Positions 36,333 to 45,903 of a stretch of 64,000 nucleotides of DNA are shown here, piece after piece; positions within the stretch are counted from its first letter, which is position 1; every line of letters begins with the position of its first letter. Under the pieces are notes generated by a model, which was not told the DNA's origin, ran no database searches, and saw only the letters and a program-made list of their open reading frames with translations. Source of the stretch: Rhodopirellula islandica (lineage in GTDB: Bacteria > Planctomycetota > Planctomycetia > Pirellulales > Pirellulaceae); contig NZ_LECT01000015.1 in NCBI RefSeq assembly GCF_001027925.1, forward strand, positions 186,001 through 250,000, in the 5' to 3' direction. Both the position numbers and the translations under genes were made by a program.

Positions 36333-39092
36333 ATGGTATCAGCCAATATTCTCGCCCTTGATGTCGACCAACTGAATCGTGACTGGCAGTGGATGCTGTC
36401 CGCGCTGCAGACGGTTCTGCAGCGGGGGGGCGACGAGAAACTGGCAGAGCTGTTGCCGGTCCCGGGTTGCAAGCTCGATCCCGCAAAAGCTCCGGCTGAT
36501 TCGGTTCAGCTGACTCAGGCGTATTCCATTGCCTTCCAATTGTTGAGCATGGCCGAACAGGGGTCTGCCGCTCAGTTTCGAGACCGCATTGAATCTGAGA
36601 CCGGCATGGCTGATCTCCCCGCGCTGTGGGGCGAGAGCCTGCAACAACTGATCGACCAGGGATGGACCGCGGACATGATTGCCGCAGAACTTCCATCGAT
36701 GCGAGTCGAACTCGTGCTGACCGCACACCCCACCGAGGCCAAACGAGCCACGGTGTTGGCTCACCACCGTCGCCTCTTCCGCCGTTTCCAACTTCGACAC
36801 CAGGAAGACCTTCCCCCATGGCGGCGATCTGAGAACGAGCAAGCGATTGAATCGGTGCTCAGCATCCTGTGGCGAACCGGCGAAATCTACCTCGACAAAC
36901 CGGACCTGCAATCCGAACGCCGCAATGTGATGGATTACTTGACGGTCGTCTTCCCCAAAGCCTTGCAACCACTTGATCAACGCTTGCGGCAAGCTTGGCG
37001 AGAGGTCGGACTGAGCGAAAAGGCCATCGCAGATCCCTTGGCGTTGCCGCGATTGACGTTCGGAACCTGGGTGGGCGGCGACCGCGACGGGCACCCATTG
37101 GTCACGCCTGAAGTCACCGAAGAAACGCTGATGCAGCTTCGCCGTGGTGCGGTCGAACTGATGCGAGAGGAGCTGGTTCAACTGGCGCGTTTGACCAGCG
37201 TGTCGGCCTATTGGTTGCCGCCGACCAGTGATTTCCTCACCCGCATTGCAGAACGAGCCCATGCGATGGGCAGCACCGGAGCCGCCGCAATTTCGCGGAA
37301 CCCCAATGAACCTTGGCGTCAGTTCATCAACCTGATGCTAGCCAGTTTGCCATCCGAGTCGACGAGGGCAAACGGCAAGGAACAATTCACGTACCAACGT
37401 TCACGCGAATTGCTGGCGGATCTCCGTTGCCTGCACGAAAGCTTGGTGGCGGTCGATCTGGGCGATGTGGCGACCAGTGCTGTGGCTCCCACAATGCGAA
37501 TCGCTCAAACGTTTGGTTTCCACTTGGCAGTGCTGGACATCCGGCAAAACAGCGCCAAACACGACACCGCGATCGAACAACTTCTGCGAGCCGCTGGCAT
37601 GGCAGACTGGAAATTTGCCAGCTGGGATGAAGACAAACGGATGGCTTTCCTGAACGAGGAACTAGCCAGTTCGCGACCACTGACGCACCCTGATGCATCC
37701 GCTGGCGAAGAAGCCGATGCGGTGCTCGGAGCGCTGCGCGTGGTGACCGAGTATCGCTCGCAACATGGTGCCGATGGACTGGGAGCGCTGATCGTCAGCA
37801 TGACCCGCAAGACATCGGATTTGATGGCGGTCTACTTGCTCGCTCGCGAAGTCGGGTTGTTGCAACGGACCGAATCGGGAGTGGTTTGCCCGCTGCCGGT
37901 GGTCCCGTTGTTCGAAACGATCGATGACCTCGAACGCTCGCCGGAGATCTACGACGGATTCCTTCAACACCCGATCACGCGAAACAGCTTGGCTGCGATT
38001 GCCCAACGAGAAGGGGCGACGACTCCGGTCGGACAAGTCATGATTGGGTACAGCGATAGCAACAAGGATGGCGGGATTCTGGCCAGCCTCGTGGGGCTGC
38101 GTCACGCTCAGCGAAAACTGACTCAGGCGGCTCGTTCCCACGGCGTTCGCGCCCGATTCTTTCATGGCCGCGGCGGCACGATCAGCCGCGGTGCCGGGCC
38201 AACGCACCGGTTCATCAAGAGTCTTCCCGATCACACGATCGGCGGTGACATGCGGCTCACAGAACAGGGCGAGACGATCGCTCAAAAGTACGCTCACGAA
38301 CCGACCGCGATCTACAACCTGGAGCTGTTCCTCGCGGGAGTCACGCGAAAATCGTTGGCCGATTCGCGATCCGAGGAACCTGAACATCCGCTGGAACCGA
38401 CGCTGGTGAAACTGGCCGCCTGGGCTCGATCGACCTACCACGAATTGCTTCACAGCGACGGCTTCGTCGAGTTCTTTCGCGAAGCCACGCCGATCGATGC
38501 AATTGAACAAAGCCGCATCGGATCGCGTCCGGCCCGTCGAACCGGCCAGCAAACGCTGGATGACTTGCGAGCCATCCCGTGGGTGTTCAGTTGGGGTCAA
38601 GCCCGTTGCTACCTGTCAGGTTGGTACGGCGTCGGGACCGCTCTGAAAAAGTTGCAAACCGAATGCCCCGATGAGTTCGCGGCCGTCAAAGAAGCACTCC
38701 GCGACTGGGCGCCACTCCACTACTTGATCAGCAACGTGGCGACCAGCGTGACAGCGGTCGACATTGAAGTGATGAAGCAATACGCGATGCTGGTTGAAAA
38801 CGAAACACTGCGAGAACACTTTGTCAGCGACATCGAATCGCAATGGACGCTGGCTTGCGAGATGGTCGAAGCAGTTTATGGTGGACCGCTGGAAACCCAG
38901 CGTCCCAACGTGCAACGCATGATCGCACTGCGAAGCGAGGGTCTGCGTTTGCTGCACCGCCAACAGATCTCCCTGCTGCAGCGCTGGCGTAGTTACAACA
39001 AGATGGGCGAGCACAAACAAGCCGATGCATTGCTCCCCGCCTTGCTGTTGAGCGTCAATGCGATCGCGTCAGGATTGGGAACGACCGGCTAA
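36333..39092 (+). CDS. ppc: Phosphoenolpyruvate carboxylase
   Basis: 919 residues, full length. The enzyme carboxylates PEP to oxaloacetate to refill the TCA cycle. Catalytic His132 is in LVLTAHPTEAKRATVL. Further family blocks are TWVGGDRDGHPLVTPEV, 'VMIGYSDSNKDGGILAS' and the glycine-rich PEP loop FFHGRGGTISRGAGPTH near residue 610. The C-terminal end is the short '...NAIASGLGTTG' and not the usual NTG of most ppc proteins. Its 3' end overlaps the convergent membrane protein gene by 24 bases. Confidence 0.97.
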   Translation: MVSANILALDVDQLNRDWQWMLSALQTVLQRGGDEKLAELLPVPGCKLDPAKAPADSVQLTQAYSIAFQLLSMAEQGSAAQFRDRIESETGMADLPALWGESLQQLIDQGWTADMIAAELPSMRVELVLTAHPTEAKRATVLAHHRRLFRRFQLRHQEDLPPWRRSENEQAIESVLSILWRTGEIYLDKPDLQSERRNVMDYLTVVFPKALQPLDQRLRQAWREVGLSEKAIADPLALPRLTFGTWVGGDRDGHPLVTPEVTEETLMQLRRGAVELMREELVQLARLTSVSAYWLPPTSDFLTRIAERAHAMGSTGAAAISRNPNEPWRQFINLMLASLPSESTRANGKEQFTYQRSRELLADLRCLHESLVAVDLGDVATSAVAPTMRIAQTFGFHLAVLDIRQNSAKHDTAIEQLLRAAGMADWKFASWDEDKRMAFLNEELASSRPLTHPDASAGEEADAVLGALRVVTEYRSQHGADGLGALIVSMTRKTSDLMAVYLLAREVGLLQRTESGVVCPLPVVPLFETIDDLERSPEIYDGFLQHPITRNSLAAIAQREGATTPVGQVMIGYSDSNKDGGILASLVGLRHAQRKLTQAARSHGVRARFFHGRGGTISRGAGPTHRFIKSLPDHTIGGDMRLTEQGETIAQKYAHEPTAIYNLELFLAGVTRKSLADSRSEEPEHPLEPTLVKLAAWARSTYHELLHSDGFVEFFREATPIDAIEQSRIGSRPARRTGQQTLDDLRAIPWVFSWGQARCYLSGWYGVGTALKKLQTECPDEFAAVKEALRDWAPLHYLISNVATSVTAVDIEVMKQYAMLVENETLREHFVSDIESQWTLACEMVEAVYGGPLETQRPNVQRMIALRSEGLRLLHRQQISLLQRWRSYNKMGEHKQADALLPALLLSVNAIASGLGTTG

Positions 39093-40496
39093 CGCCGGTG
39101 CCAACAACGCGGCCATCCAAAGGACGGTCAGCGTGGTTGGAAACGACTCGATGATCGTGTCCTCGACGAGTCCTGACACCAACACGTAGGTCAGGACAGT
39201 GCGGATCCATTCCTGTGGCGAGGTCGCTCCAAACACCAACGACCATCCGAGCATCAACAGCATCAGCAAGCAGGCGAAGACTCCCGCGGAAAAGGTGACG
39301 TGCAACAACAAGTTGTGAGTCCCGGTTGCTTCGCGGCTCATGACACTGGCGGCACTGTCCATCCCGTATCCAGTGAGCGGGCGCACCGCGATCAGTCCAA
39401 TGGCTTCTTCCCAGATCGTGGTTCGGCCGGTGAGCGAGGTGAGTTCTTCCACATCACCGCTTTTGGTCACCGCATTGACCGCGAACTCCGAGAAAGGGCC
39501 TTCTCCGGTGAACAGTGAAATCGCCAGAACCAGCCCCGCGGCAGATGCGATTCCGATGATCCCAAGGGCCAACCCGCCTCGTCCGTAAAGACGATCGATC
39601 AGCAAAACGCCCCCGGCGGCCATCCCCGCCAGCATGGCCGTTCGGCTGAGCGTTGCCACGACCGTGGCTGCGGCAAGCACCATGATGGCGATCAACACCA
39701 GTCGCTGCCACGGCCCACGGACGCCCACGGAGATCAATGAATCGGTGCGTCCCAAGTACATGGCCACGCCAACCAACCCAATTGCGATCGCCGTTTTCGC
39801 GATGTTGTTCGGGTGCCCCGTGCCGCCCATTCGCTGGACCGTTTCGGTCGCGCTAATGTATTCCTCGAACGTCCCCATTTCGGGAACAAGCACGAACAGG
39901 CCCCAGGTCACCAACATGTACAGCGACGTTCCTGCAACGATCGCCGCCAGCATGCGTCGTGGTCCCAACGTGGCCAGCGCCATCGCGGTGAAAAGCAGGT
40001 AGCCAACAAAGATCAATGCTGACGCGCGACTGATGGTCGCGTTGCTTTCGATGGCAAACAGACTGGTGATACAGAACAGACCGCCGAGTGCGAGCAGTCC
40101 AAGTCCCGGGAGACTGCCGAGCAACAGCCGGGTTCGCGGGCTGACCAACAACGCGATTCCTCCCAAACCGCTGGCGGCCGCGGCGATGGCAAGTTTTGCC
40201 AGCGTCAGCACATTCAGGCTGCTGGTCGCCCGATCGAATTCGGCACTGGTCTTCGGTTCGATGGGGTTGATGAACATCGCCATCATCACAACCACGAAAA
40301 CAATCGCGTGAATGAAACCACCGTCACCGGAGGAAGACCTGGGGCCATTCCCGGAAGGAGGCTCAACTTCATGGATGGCGCCCATGTCACCGTCCGGGAA
40401 CGCGTCTGCTTCCGCCGCATCCAGGGAAGCGACGACCGAGTCGGGAACCGCGGAACCGGGGCTCGCAAACGTTGGCTGAGAAGACGAGGGTGACAT
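39069..40496 (-). CDS. O-antigen ligase/polymerase-like membrane protein
   Basis: 475 residues with a Ser/Pro/acidic cytoplasmic N-terminus of about 65 residues, then ten or more transmembrane helices. The large periplasmic loop between late helices contains 'TSLTGRTTIWEEAIGLIAVRPLTGYGMDSAA...GTHNLLLHVTFSAG', the Wzy_C signature (Arg, and the HN-x-hydrophobic pattern) of O-antigen ligases and polymerases. It probably joins or extends surface polysaccharide. ATG 40496 was preferred; GTG 40505 overlaps the upstream stop. Confidence 0.88.
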   Translation of the reverse strand: MSPSSSQPTFASPGSAVPDSVVASLDAAEADAFPDGDMGAIHEVEPPSGNGPRSSSGDGGFIHAIVFVVVMMAMFINPIEPKTSAEFDRATSSLNVLTLAKLAIAAAASGLGGIALLVSPRTRLLLGSLPGLGLLALGGLFCITSLFAIESNATISRASALIFVGYLLFTAMALATLGPRRMLAAIVAGTSLYMLVTWGLFVLVPEMGTFEEYISATETVQRMGGTGHPNNIAKTAIAIGLVGVAMYLGRTDSLISVGVRGPWQRLVLIAIMVLAAATVVATLSRTAMLAGMAAGGVLLIDRLYGRGGLALGIIGIASAAGLVLAISLFTGEGPFSEFAVNAVTKSGDVEELTSLTGRTTIWEEAIGLIAVRPLTGYGMDSAASVMSREATGTHNLLLHVTFSAGVFACLLMLLMLGWSLVFGATSPQEWIRTVLTYVLVSGLVEDTIIESFPTTLTVLWMAALLAPALAGRSQS

Positions 40497-40504
40497 CGGG
40501 CCCA

Positions 40505-41335
40505 CTATAGACGTGGCATGTACCAGTCGACTTGATTTTCTTGATAGACGCGAAATTTCACGCCGTGGGACCAGAGATCAAAGTAAGGCTGAAACGGTTC
40601 TTCCAGCTCCCCTTGATCCACACCGACCAAACTTGCCGCCAAGTGGTCCCGGTACAACGGCCACATCAAATGATCACGAACACCAGCGTCGCAGCTAATG
40701 AAGTAAAAAGGAGCACGAAGTGATTCTGCGAAGGGTTCAGGCGTCGAGATTCGCGTGACCAGTTGCTCGACAACATTCTGGAACGTTTTCAGCAGCTCCG
40801 TTTTCTCATGATCTTGCCGAGGGTGTTTGGGGGCAATGCCTTCCAAAACCCGGTGCTTGGTGATCGATCGCAGGCGTCCAGCCGCCTCGGGATCCCCCAG
40901 CTTGTCGGCCAATTCGGCCATGCGTTCCGTCCACTCCACCGCCTTGGACTCGACCACCGCTGGATCGATCGGTTCAGGCGATCGAACCAAGAAGAATGCA
41001 TCGCGACCGCCCTGAGGCCGCCGGTCATCCCCGGCGATTTCAAACAAGCGTTCCAGGCGCTGTCCCAGTTCTGGCCCGCAATCCAGCTCGTCAAACACGC
41101 CGTCCAAGCCACGTCCATCGGGACGAAAAGACTGAAAGAAACCGAGAAACTTGTCGTTCTCAAAAACCGTGTCGTCCATGATCCCGACGGCTTCGCCCAT
41201 CCGCCGAAGCAACGCTTCGAGGCCGGGGTGGTCAGGGGGAACGGCCGGGACTGCGGGCGGTTGCATGGAGCTACTGGTGGATGAGGGAGAACAACTCGGC
41301 GGAACAATCGAAGAACTTGCCAGCAATCCCGCCAT
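40505..41335 (-). CDS. Hypothetical protein upstream of O-antigen-ligase-like gene
   Basis: 276 residues, soluble and acidic, with no signal sequence. The first 40 residues are Ser/Pro-rich. The rest is mixed helix and strand (LGQRLERLFEIAGDDRRPQGGRDAFFLVRSPEPIDPAVVESKAVEW; 'APFYFISCDAGVRDHLMWPLYRDH'). It sits immediately upstream of the O-antigen-ligase-like gene on the same strand, so the two probably form an operon. I do not recognise a family. Confidence 0.7.
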   Translation of the reverse strand: MAGLLASSSIVPPSCSPSSTSSSMQPPAVPAVPPDHPGLEALLRRMGEAVGIMDDTVFENDKFLGFFQSFRPDGRGLDGVFDELDCGPELGQRLERLFEIAGDDRRPQGGRDAFFLVRSPEPIDPAVVESKAVEWTERMAELADKLGDPEAAGRLRSITKHRVLEGIAPKHPRQDHEKTELLKTFQNVVEQLVTRISTPEPFAESLRAPFYFISCDAGVRDHLMWPLYRDHLAASLVGVDQGELEEPFQPYFDLWSHGVKFRVYQENQVDWYMPRL

Positions 41336-41990
41336 TTCTCAACCCGCGAAACGGAAAAAGCGATTAACAAGCGTCCGGGACGGCGGTGTGAACGCCTCGA
41401 AAGCGAATCCGCGAAACGTCTGCCCGAGAGGCGTCCAGCGAGCGAAAACTGCCACCTTCCGCTCGCTCGTGCCATCTCGCACTCACCAGACTTGCCTATT
41501 TTCACACACGAGCGTCGCACGCGACTCTTTTATCGCCCCATAGCGGTCCACATTCCTCCCCTGCCATGAAATTGCCAAAAGGCGAGTGCGGATACTTGCA
41601 CGCATTTGCTGCAGTCCTAGAATCCCGCCCAGCCTGTCCGGTCAACGCGATCGGCACAGTTTGGCCATCCCCCCTGAACGGGGACCGAACTGCGTCAGAC
41701 GTTTTCCTTTCGGGCCGAGGTCATTTCCATCGTCGATCAGGATGTCATCGACCGGAGCCGACTTTCAGCGTTTATTGCGAATTCGCCAGTGCCTTCGAGA
41801 GGAACTCGAAATGGGTTGGGCGTGTTTCGTTGCACAAGCGTTTCGGCGGTACCACTCATCGAACTTTTCTTGAGCTAGGACATGGATTGCGGATGATCTG
41901 CCGCCCTCAGGGACTCTGAGGCTGTCAGTCACTCGCTTGCCCAGCTCGATGCCGGCATGGTGCCGCAACCGTCGACGCTTCACACGTTGT
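41336..41990. other. Intergenic region, no gene I can support
   Basis: 655 bases. Frames of 95-130 codons exist but look like shadows, with Arg/Ser-rich composition and no ribosome site. No RNA or repeat recognised. This is one of the longest empty stretches in the window. Confidence 0.4.
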
Positions 41991-42449
41991 ATGAGGAAGC
42001 TTGGGATGCTGTCACTGTTCTTGGGTCTCACAATCGCTATGGCGACCAACGGCTCTGTTACGACCGAGGTCACCCATCATGCGTCCACACAGACGCCAGA
42101 CCAGAACTACACACTCGCCTACAAAAAGTCGGTCGAGGAAGACAAACCACTGATGGTCGTGGTCGGAGCACCGTGGTGCCCCGCTTGCGAAACGTTGAAG
42201 AAAACAACCATCGCCAACATGCAAAACAGTGGCGAACTTGACGGAGTCAGTGTTGCTTTGGTCAACCGCGATGCGGAACCAGAACTCGCCGAAACGTTGA
42301 TGGAAGGCGAAAAGATGATCCCGCAGATCATCCTCTACAGCAAAACGGCAGACGGTCGTTGGAGTCGCCGCAAGTTGACGGGATACCAACCGGTTCAGCC
42401 CGTTCGCTCCCTGATCAAACGAGTCACCGCCACCTTGGGTCGCGGTTGA
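41991..42449 (+). CDS. Thioredoxin-like protein with CPAC active site
   Basis: 152 residues from ATG 41991, which starts a hydrophobic signal or anchor (MRKLGMLSLFLGLTIAMA). The thioredoxin fold has 'PLMVVVGAPWCPACETLKKTTI' (WCPAC) and the cis-Pro region 'MIPQIILYSK'. It probably works as an extracytoplasmic disulfide reductase or oxidase. The family is common in planctomycetes. A hairpin terminator follows about 60 bases downstream. Confidence 0.88.
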   Translation: MRKLGMLSLFLGLTIAMATNGSVTTEVTHHASTQTPDQNYTLAYKKSVEEDKPLMVVVGAPWCPACETLKKTTIANMQNSGELDGVSVALVNRDAEPELAETLMEGEKMIPQIILYSKTADGRWSRRKLTGYQPVQPVRSLIKRVTATLGRG

Positions 42450-42508
42450 TCAAGGCTTCGCTTGGAAACGCCCGAGAGGGCGATCCCAAGCACAACAGCC
42501 CAATTCAT

Positions 42509-42549
42509 AAAAAAGGCACGTGCGAGCATTGTTCGCACGTGCCTTTTTT
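42509..42549. terminator. Bidirectional Rho-independent terminator
   Basis: AAAAAAGGCACGTGCGA...TCGCACGTGCCTTTTTT forms a stem of about 17 bp with A- and T-tracts on both sides. It serves the thioredoxin-like gene (+) and the FHA gene (-), which converge here. Confidence 0.93.
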
Positions 42550-42610
42550 GTTGTGTTGCCATCCGAACGGATCAACGGCGAAAACCGCCGCCGATTCCCG
42601 TCGCGAGCGA

Positions 42611-43066
42611 TCAGTCTTCCGATTTTCGGTTGAAGAACCCCTTCTTGGGATCCCGCCGACTGATCCCAGCCCGATCCATCAACGAACTCTTCATCACTTC
42701 TTCGATGTAATCGTCATCCGCAGGTGGTGGCCCATAAGCTCCCAACAATTGCGGTTCATACTCCAACGTGTAGTGGTGCTTTGCGATCGAGATTTTGCAG
42801 TTGGGATCCGCTCTTTTGCGCATGATCGCACGACCATCGACCTTGGTTCCGTTGCGGCTGTTCAGGTCACGGATGAACCAATACCCCTGTTCCAGGGTCA
42901 TTCGGCAATGTTGGCTGGACACGTTGGAGAAGTCCAAGCAGATATCGCAGTGTCGCCGGCGACCAAAAAGCAATTTGTCTTTGACCAGCGGGATCGGGTC
43001 CCCGCCGCCCAAAGGCGTCAGTTGACCAAAGGCACCAGCAAATTGAGGGGCGTCTTCCGCACTCAT
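42611..43066 (-). CDS. FHA-domain protein
   Basis: 151 residues from ATG 43066. The FHA domain has the conserved Arg and Ser/His in 'KDKLLFGRRRHCDICLDFSNVSSQHCRM' and the Asn-Gly in RDLNSRNGTKVDG. FHA domains bind phosphothreonine, so it may be a partner of Ser/Thr kinases such as the one at 20074. The N-terminal 'FGQLTPLGGGDPIPLVKDKL' is typical of planctomycete FHA proteins. The C-terminal 40 residues are charged and probably disordered. A longer frame adds 21 residues without support. Confidence 0.93.
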   Translation of the reverse strand: MSAEDAPQFAGAFGQLTPLGGGDPIPLVKDKLLFGRRRHCDICLDFSNVSSQHCRMTLEQGYWFIRDLNSRNGTKVDGRAIMRKRADPNCKISIAKHHYTLEYEPQLLGAYGPPPADDDYIEEVMKSSLMDRAGISRRDPKKGFFNRKSED

Positions 43067-43638
43067 GATGACGTTGAGCTTCAAAGAAGGAGGGATGATG
43101 ACTTGAAACGCTGCATTGTATTCTCGCAATGAGCGACGGGCCAGCCTTCACGCCCCCCGACGGGGAAGGTTGGAAGGCAATCACAGGGCTTTCTTTTCCT
43201 ATTTTGACGCCTGTTCTGATTGGAAGGCTCGCGGAAAATGGAAGATTCTCCGAAACGGCCGTCAGCGACCGACTCAACCGACCGCTTCACTTGGCAGCGT
43301 CCATCCCCCGGCGCGTTCGCTTTGAAGTTTGGTTGTGCGATTTGATTGCTTGGCCCAAAACCAACTTCCGTCCCCGAAAGAGGTCGTGCAGTTTTACTTC
43401 ACCCTCCCCACCCTCCCCACGCTTCGCTCGACCCTCCCAAGGCGAGGGTGATGACAAACGCCTGGCAATTCAAGACTTCGAAACGGCCCGACCTCCAAAG
43501 CGGGCAGGGGAGCGAACCCACCTTCACCGAAAGGGACGCTGCCCAGCGAGTCGACGCTGAAAATCATCGGGCAAAGCGTCTGTCATGCCCCTCGGCGTCG
43601 CCGGTTGGTTTCCGACGTCTCCACGGTACAATTCCGCG
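43067..43638. other. Intergenic region with one short repeat, no gene seen
   Basis: 572 bases between divergent genes. It contains the CCCTCCC palindromic element at 43400-43450. Frames here (up to 143 codons) are rich in Arg/Pro/Ser, run through the repeat, and are rejected. Confidence 0.45.
43400..43450. repeat. ACCCTCCC / GAGGGT element, second copy
   Basis: Blocks of ACCCTCCCC, 'cttcgctcg', ACCCTCCC and GGCGAGGGTG occur in the same order as at 4073-4113. Confidence 0.5.
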
Positions 43639-44763
43639 ATGAAATCACCCTCTGAGCAATCATCCCCCGATCGTTCCGCCACCCCCGCCCTCGATTCGGC
43701 GATCGTTCTCGATCACTCCCGGTTGGCTTGGCAGGCAGAGGGTGCTCGGTTCAATGCATTTGGAAAGTCGCTTCGTCGACGACATGGCGGGCGGATTCAG
43801 CGTGTCAGCATCGATGCGGGATTCACTTGCCCCAACGTGGACGGAGCGGTCACGACGGGCGGCTGCAATTTCTGCGACAACCGGTCCTTCAGTCCCTCCC
43901 GACGCGTGCGTTTGCAGCGCGTCGCGGATCAGCTGAGCGAACAAATCGGCCGCGTTCAAAAACGCTACAACGACGTCCGTGGTTACATTGCCTACTTCCA
44001 ACCAGCAACGAACACCTACGCTCCCATCGAGCAATTGCGAGAGATCTTTGACCTCGCGTTGCATTCGGACGATCGAATCGTGGGCTTGGCCGTCGGCACT
44101 CGGCCCGATTGCGTTCCCGACAGTGTCCTGGATCTGCTCCAAGAACTGGCCGTTGACCACGACGTGTCGCTGGAATTTGGGATGCAGACCGTTCACGACG
44201 AATCGCTCGAGTGGATGAACCGGGCTCATACCCACGCCGATATGATCAACGCGATCGACCGTTCCCGAGGTCGCGGATTTGAATGCTGCTCACACATCAT
44301 CTTGGGTGTCCCCCGCGAAGATCACGCGATGATGATGGAATCGGCGGTTGAAATCGGTCGTCTGGGTTTCGATGCGATCAAGCTTCACAATCTCTACAGC
44401 GTTCGCGGAACGCCGCTGGGGGAAGAAGTCTTGGCGGGCAAAATTCAGATGATGAAACGTGAAGACTACGTTCGCACCGTCGTCGATTTCCTGGAACGCA
44501 TTCCACCAGAGGTGATCGTCGAACGGGTCAGTGGCGACGCACCGCCCAATTATCTGATCGAACCGAAATGGTGCGCGGACAAACAAAACATTCGTCGAGA
44601 GATTGAAGCGGAATTTGACCGCCGCGATTCACGGCAAGGCGACCACTTCGTGCCGCCGGAGGTCCCTCCGATGCAACGACCTCGACCAGACGATGCCACA
44701 CCAGAATCGATTCGCAATCGCATCGATACACGTGGTCGACTGCCGGTGCTGAAGATGCAGTGA
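43639..44763 (+). CDS. TIGR01212-type radical SAM protein (YhcC family)
   Basis: 374 residues. The cluster motif is Cys64-x11-Cys76-x2-Cys79 (GFTCPNVDGAVTTGGCNFCDN), the spacing of the YhcC/TIGR01212 family. It is followed by 'GYIAYFQPATNTYAPIEQL', 'VGLAVGTRPDCVPDSVLDLL', 'SLEFGMQTVHDESL' and 'HIILGVPREDHAMMMESA'. These enzymes cleave S-adenosylmethionine; the substrate is unknown, and the C-terminal part resembles tRNA-modifying relatives. ATG 43639 was chosen at the start of the conserved region. Confidence 0.93.
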   Translation: MKSPSEQSSPDRSATPALDSAIVLDHSRLAWQAEGARFNAFGKSLRRRHGGRIQRVSIDAGFTCPNVDGAVTTGGCNFCDNRSFSPSRRVRLQRVADQLSEQIGRVQKRYNDVRGYIAYFQPATNTYAPIEQLREIFDLALHSDDRIVGLAVGTRPDCVPDSVLDLLQELAVDHDVSLEFGMQTVHDESLEWMNRAHTHADMINAIDRSRGRGFECCSHIILGVPREDHAMMMESAVEIGRLGFDAIKLHNLYSVRGTPLGEEVLAGKIQMMKREDYVRTVVDFLERIPPEVIVERVSGDAPPNYLIEPKWCADKQNIRREIEAEFDRRDSRQGDHFVPPEVPPMQRPRPDDATPESIRNRIDTRGRLPVLKMQ

Positions 44764-44808
44764 CGACCTGCCACGACCGTGAACCATCCACCCGCGGACC
44801 GATCCTCG

Positions 44809-45588
44809 CTACGCCGCAACCTGCGTTTCGGCAGGGTGCGTTTGAATCCAGTGAGCGACCAATTGTTCGCATTGGCCCACCCAGCTTTTGACGCGTCGCA
44901 AGCTCGGAACCCCTCGATGCCCCACCAATCGCTGACCGCGACTGCTGAGCGAGAACCGCTCCAAATCGCGATGCAACACAGCGGCTGATTCACGCGCCAA
45001 CGAAGCCACGCTGCGGCGATGAATCGCGACCAGAATCAGTGCATCGCGAGGCATCATGCCATCAATCGCAACCGCCAATCGCACTGCCGCACGCAAACGT
45101 TTGATCGAACGCAGGGCACGTTGAGGCGATTTGTATTGACGCGAAATCAGGTCCGGGTTGCAACACGCCAAATCACCCGCGGTGACCACTCCAACCTTTG
45201 CCAGCAAACGGCAACGCTTCTCATTGCAGATTTGCAGGTGCTCGATCCGCATCGCAAAGATGCGTTCACGATGGCTGCTGCGAAGTCGCGACGGACGACC
45301 AACAGCAGACGCCACCGAAGTGGAAGGCGTTGGGATGGAAGATGAAGCGACGGAACTTCCCATTGCCTCGGTGCTTTGCATCGCCATTGCAACCGGAGCC
45401 ACTTTTGGCTGGGCGATCGAGCGAAGATCCGCAGCGGCCGGCGGAAGCTGCAACTTCAGCTTCACGCTCCCGGACAATTCATGACCAGCAGAAGCCTGCT
45501 GCCCATTCATTTGAGTGTCGCGAGTCAGGTGGGTCGGTGAGACAGGGGACCGACGACGCAGAGGAAAACGTTTCAAAAACTCGAACAT
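44809..45588 (-). CDS. DUF4332-like helix-hairpin-helix protein
   Basis: 259 residues. After a low-complexity N-terminal half, residues ~115-250 read like the DUF4332 domain, with paired helix-hairpin-helix units: 'HLQICNEKRCRLLAKVGVVTAGDLACCNPDLISRQYKSPQRALRSIKRLRAAVRLAVAIDGMMPRDALILVAIHRRSVASLARESAAVLHRDLERF'. Such HhH folds bind DNA or other proteins. The ATG at 45588 was chosen; a 44-residue upstream extension has no support. Family call is moderate. Confidence 0.7.
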   Translation of the reverse strand: MFEFLKRFPLRRRSPVSPTHLTRDTQMNGQQASAGHELSGSVKLKLQLPPAAADLRSIAQPKVAPVAMAMQSTEAMGSSVASSSIPTPSTSVASAVGRPSRLRSSHRERIFAMRIEHLQICNEKRCRLLAKVGVVTAGDLACCNPDLISRQYKSPQRALRSIKRLRAAVRLAVAIDGMMPRDALILVAIHRRSVASLARESAAVLHRDLERFSLSSRGQRLVGHRGVPSLRRVKSWVGQCEQLVAHWIQTHPAETQVAA

Positions 45589-45903
45589 AAGAGAAGACTC
45601 CTGGGAGGAAGCGATTCGAGAGATTTTTCGATAACAGCGCCCTCGGTTGGTCTGCCACCCCAGTTCGAGTCGGGAGGGAATCCCTCTTCCAACCGAGATG
45701 GGACTCAAACCGCCCGACATCTCCCGCCTTGACCGGCTTTCGCGGACTCAATCGACCCTTTCGAGAAGTAAGCTCCAACGGATTGAGTTGAGGAAATATC
45801 CAAAGATTGCTCAAGAAACTTCAGCGGTGGGCCGATTAACTTCCCAGACGATCTAATTTCCGCGACCCGCAGGGTCATTCTTCGCCTGACGAAGCCCCCC
45901 ACC
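45589..45903. other. Intergenic region, no gene seen
   Basis: 315 bases between divergent genes. Nothing recognised beyond presumed promoters. Confidence 0.4.

Noticed and set aside
36121-36819. 232-codon minus-strand frame
   Set aside because: Antisense to the start of ppc and to the terminator; Arg/Pro/Ser-rich shadow.
41566-41919. 117-codon plus-strand frame
   Set aside because: No signal, family motif or ribosome site; competing frames in the same stretch look equally random.
43129-43560. 143-codon plus-strand frame between the FHA and radical SAM genes
   Set aside because: It runs through the CCCTCCC repeat and has low-complexity Arg/Pro/Ser composition and no ribosome site.
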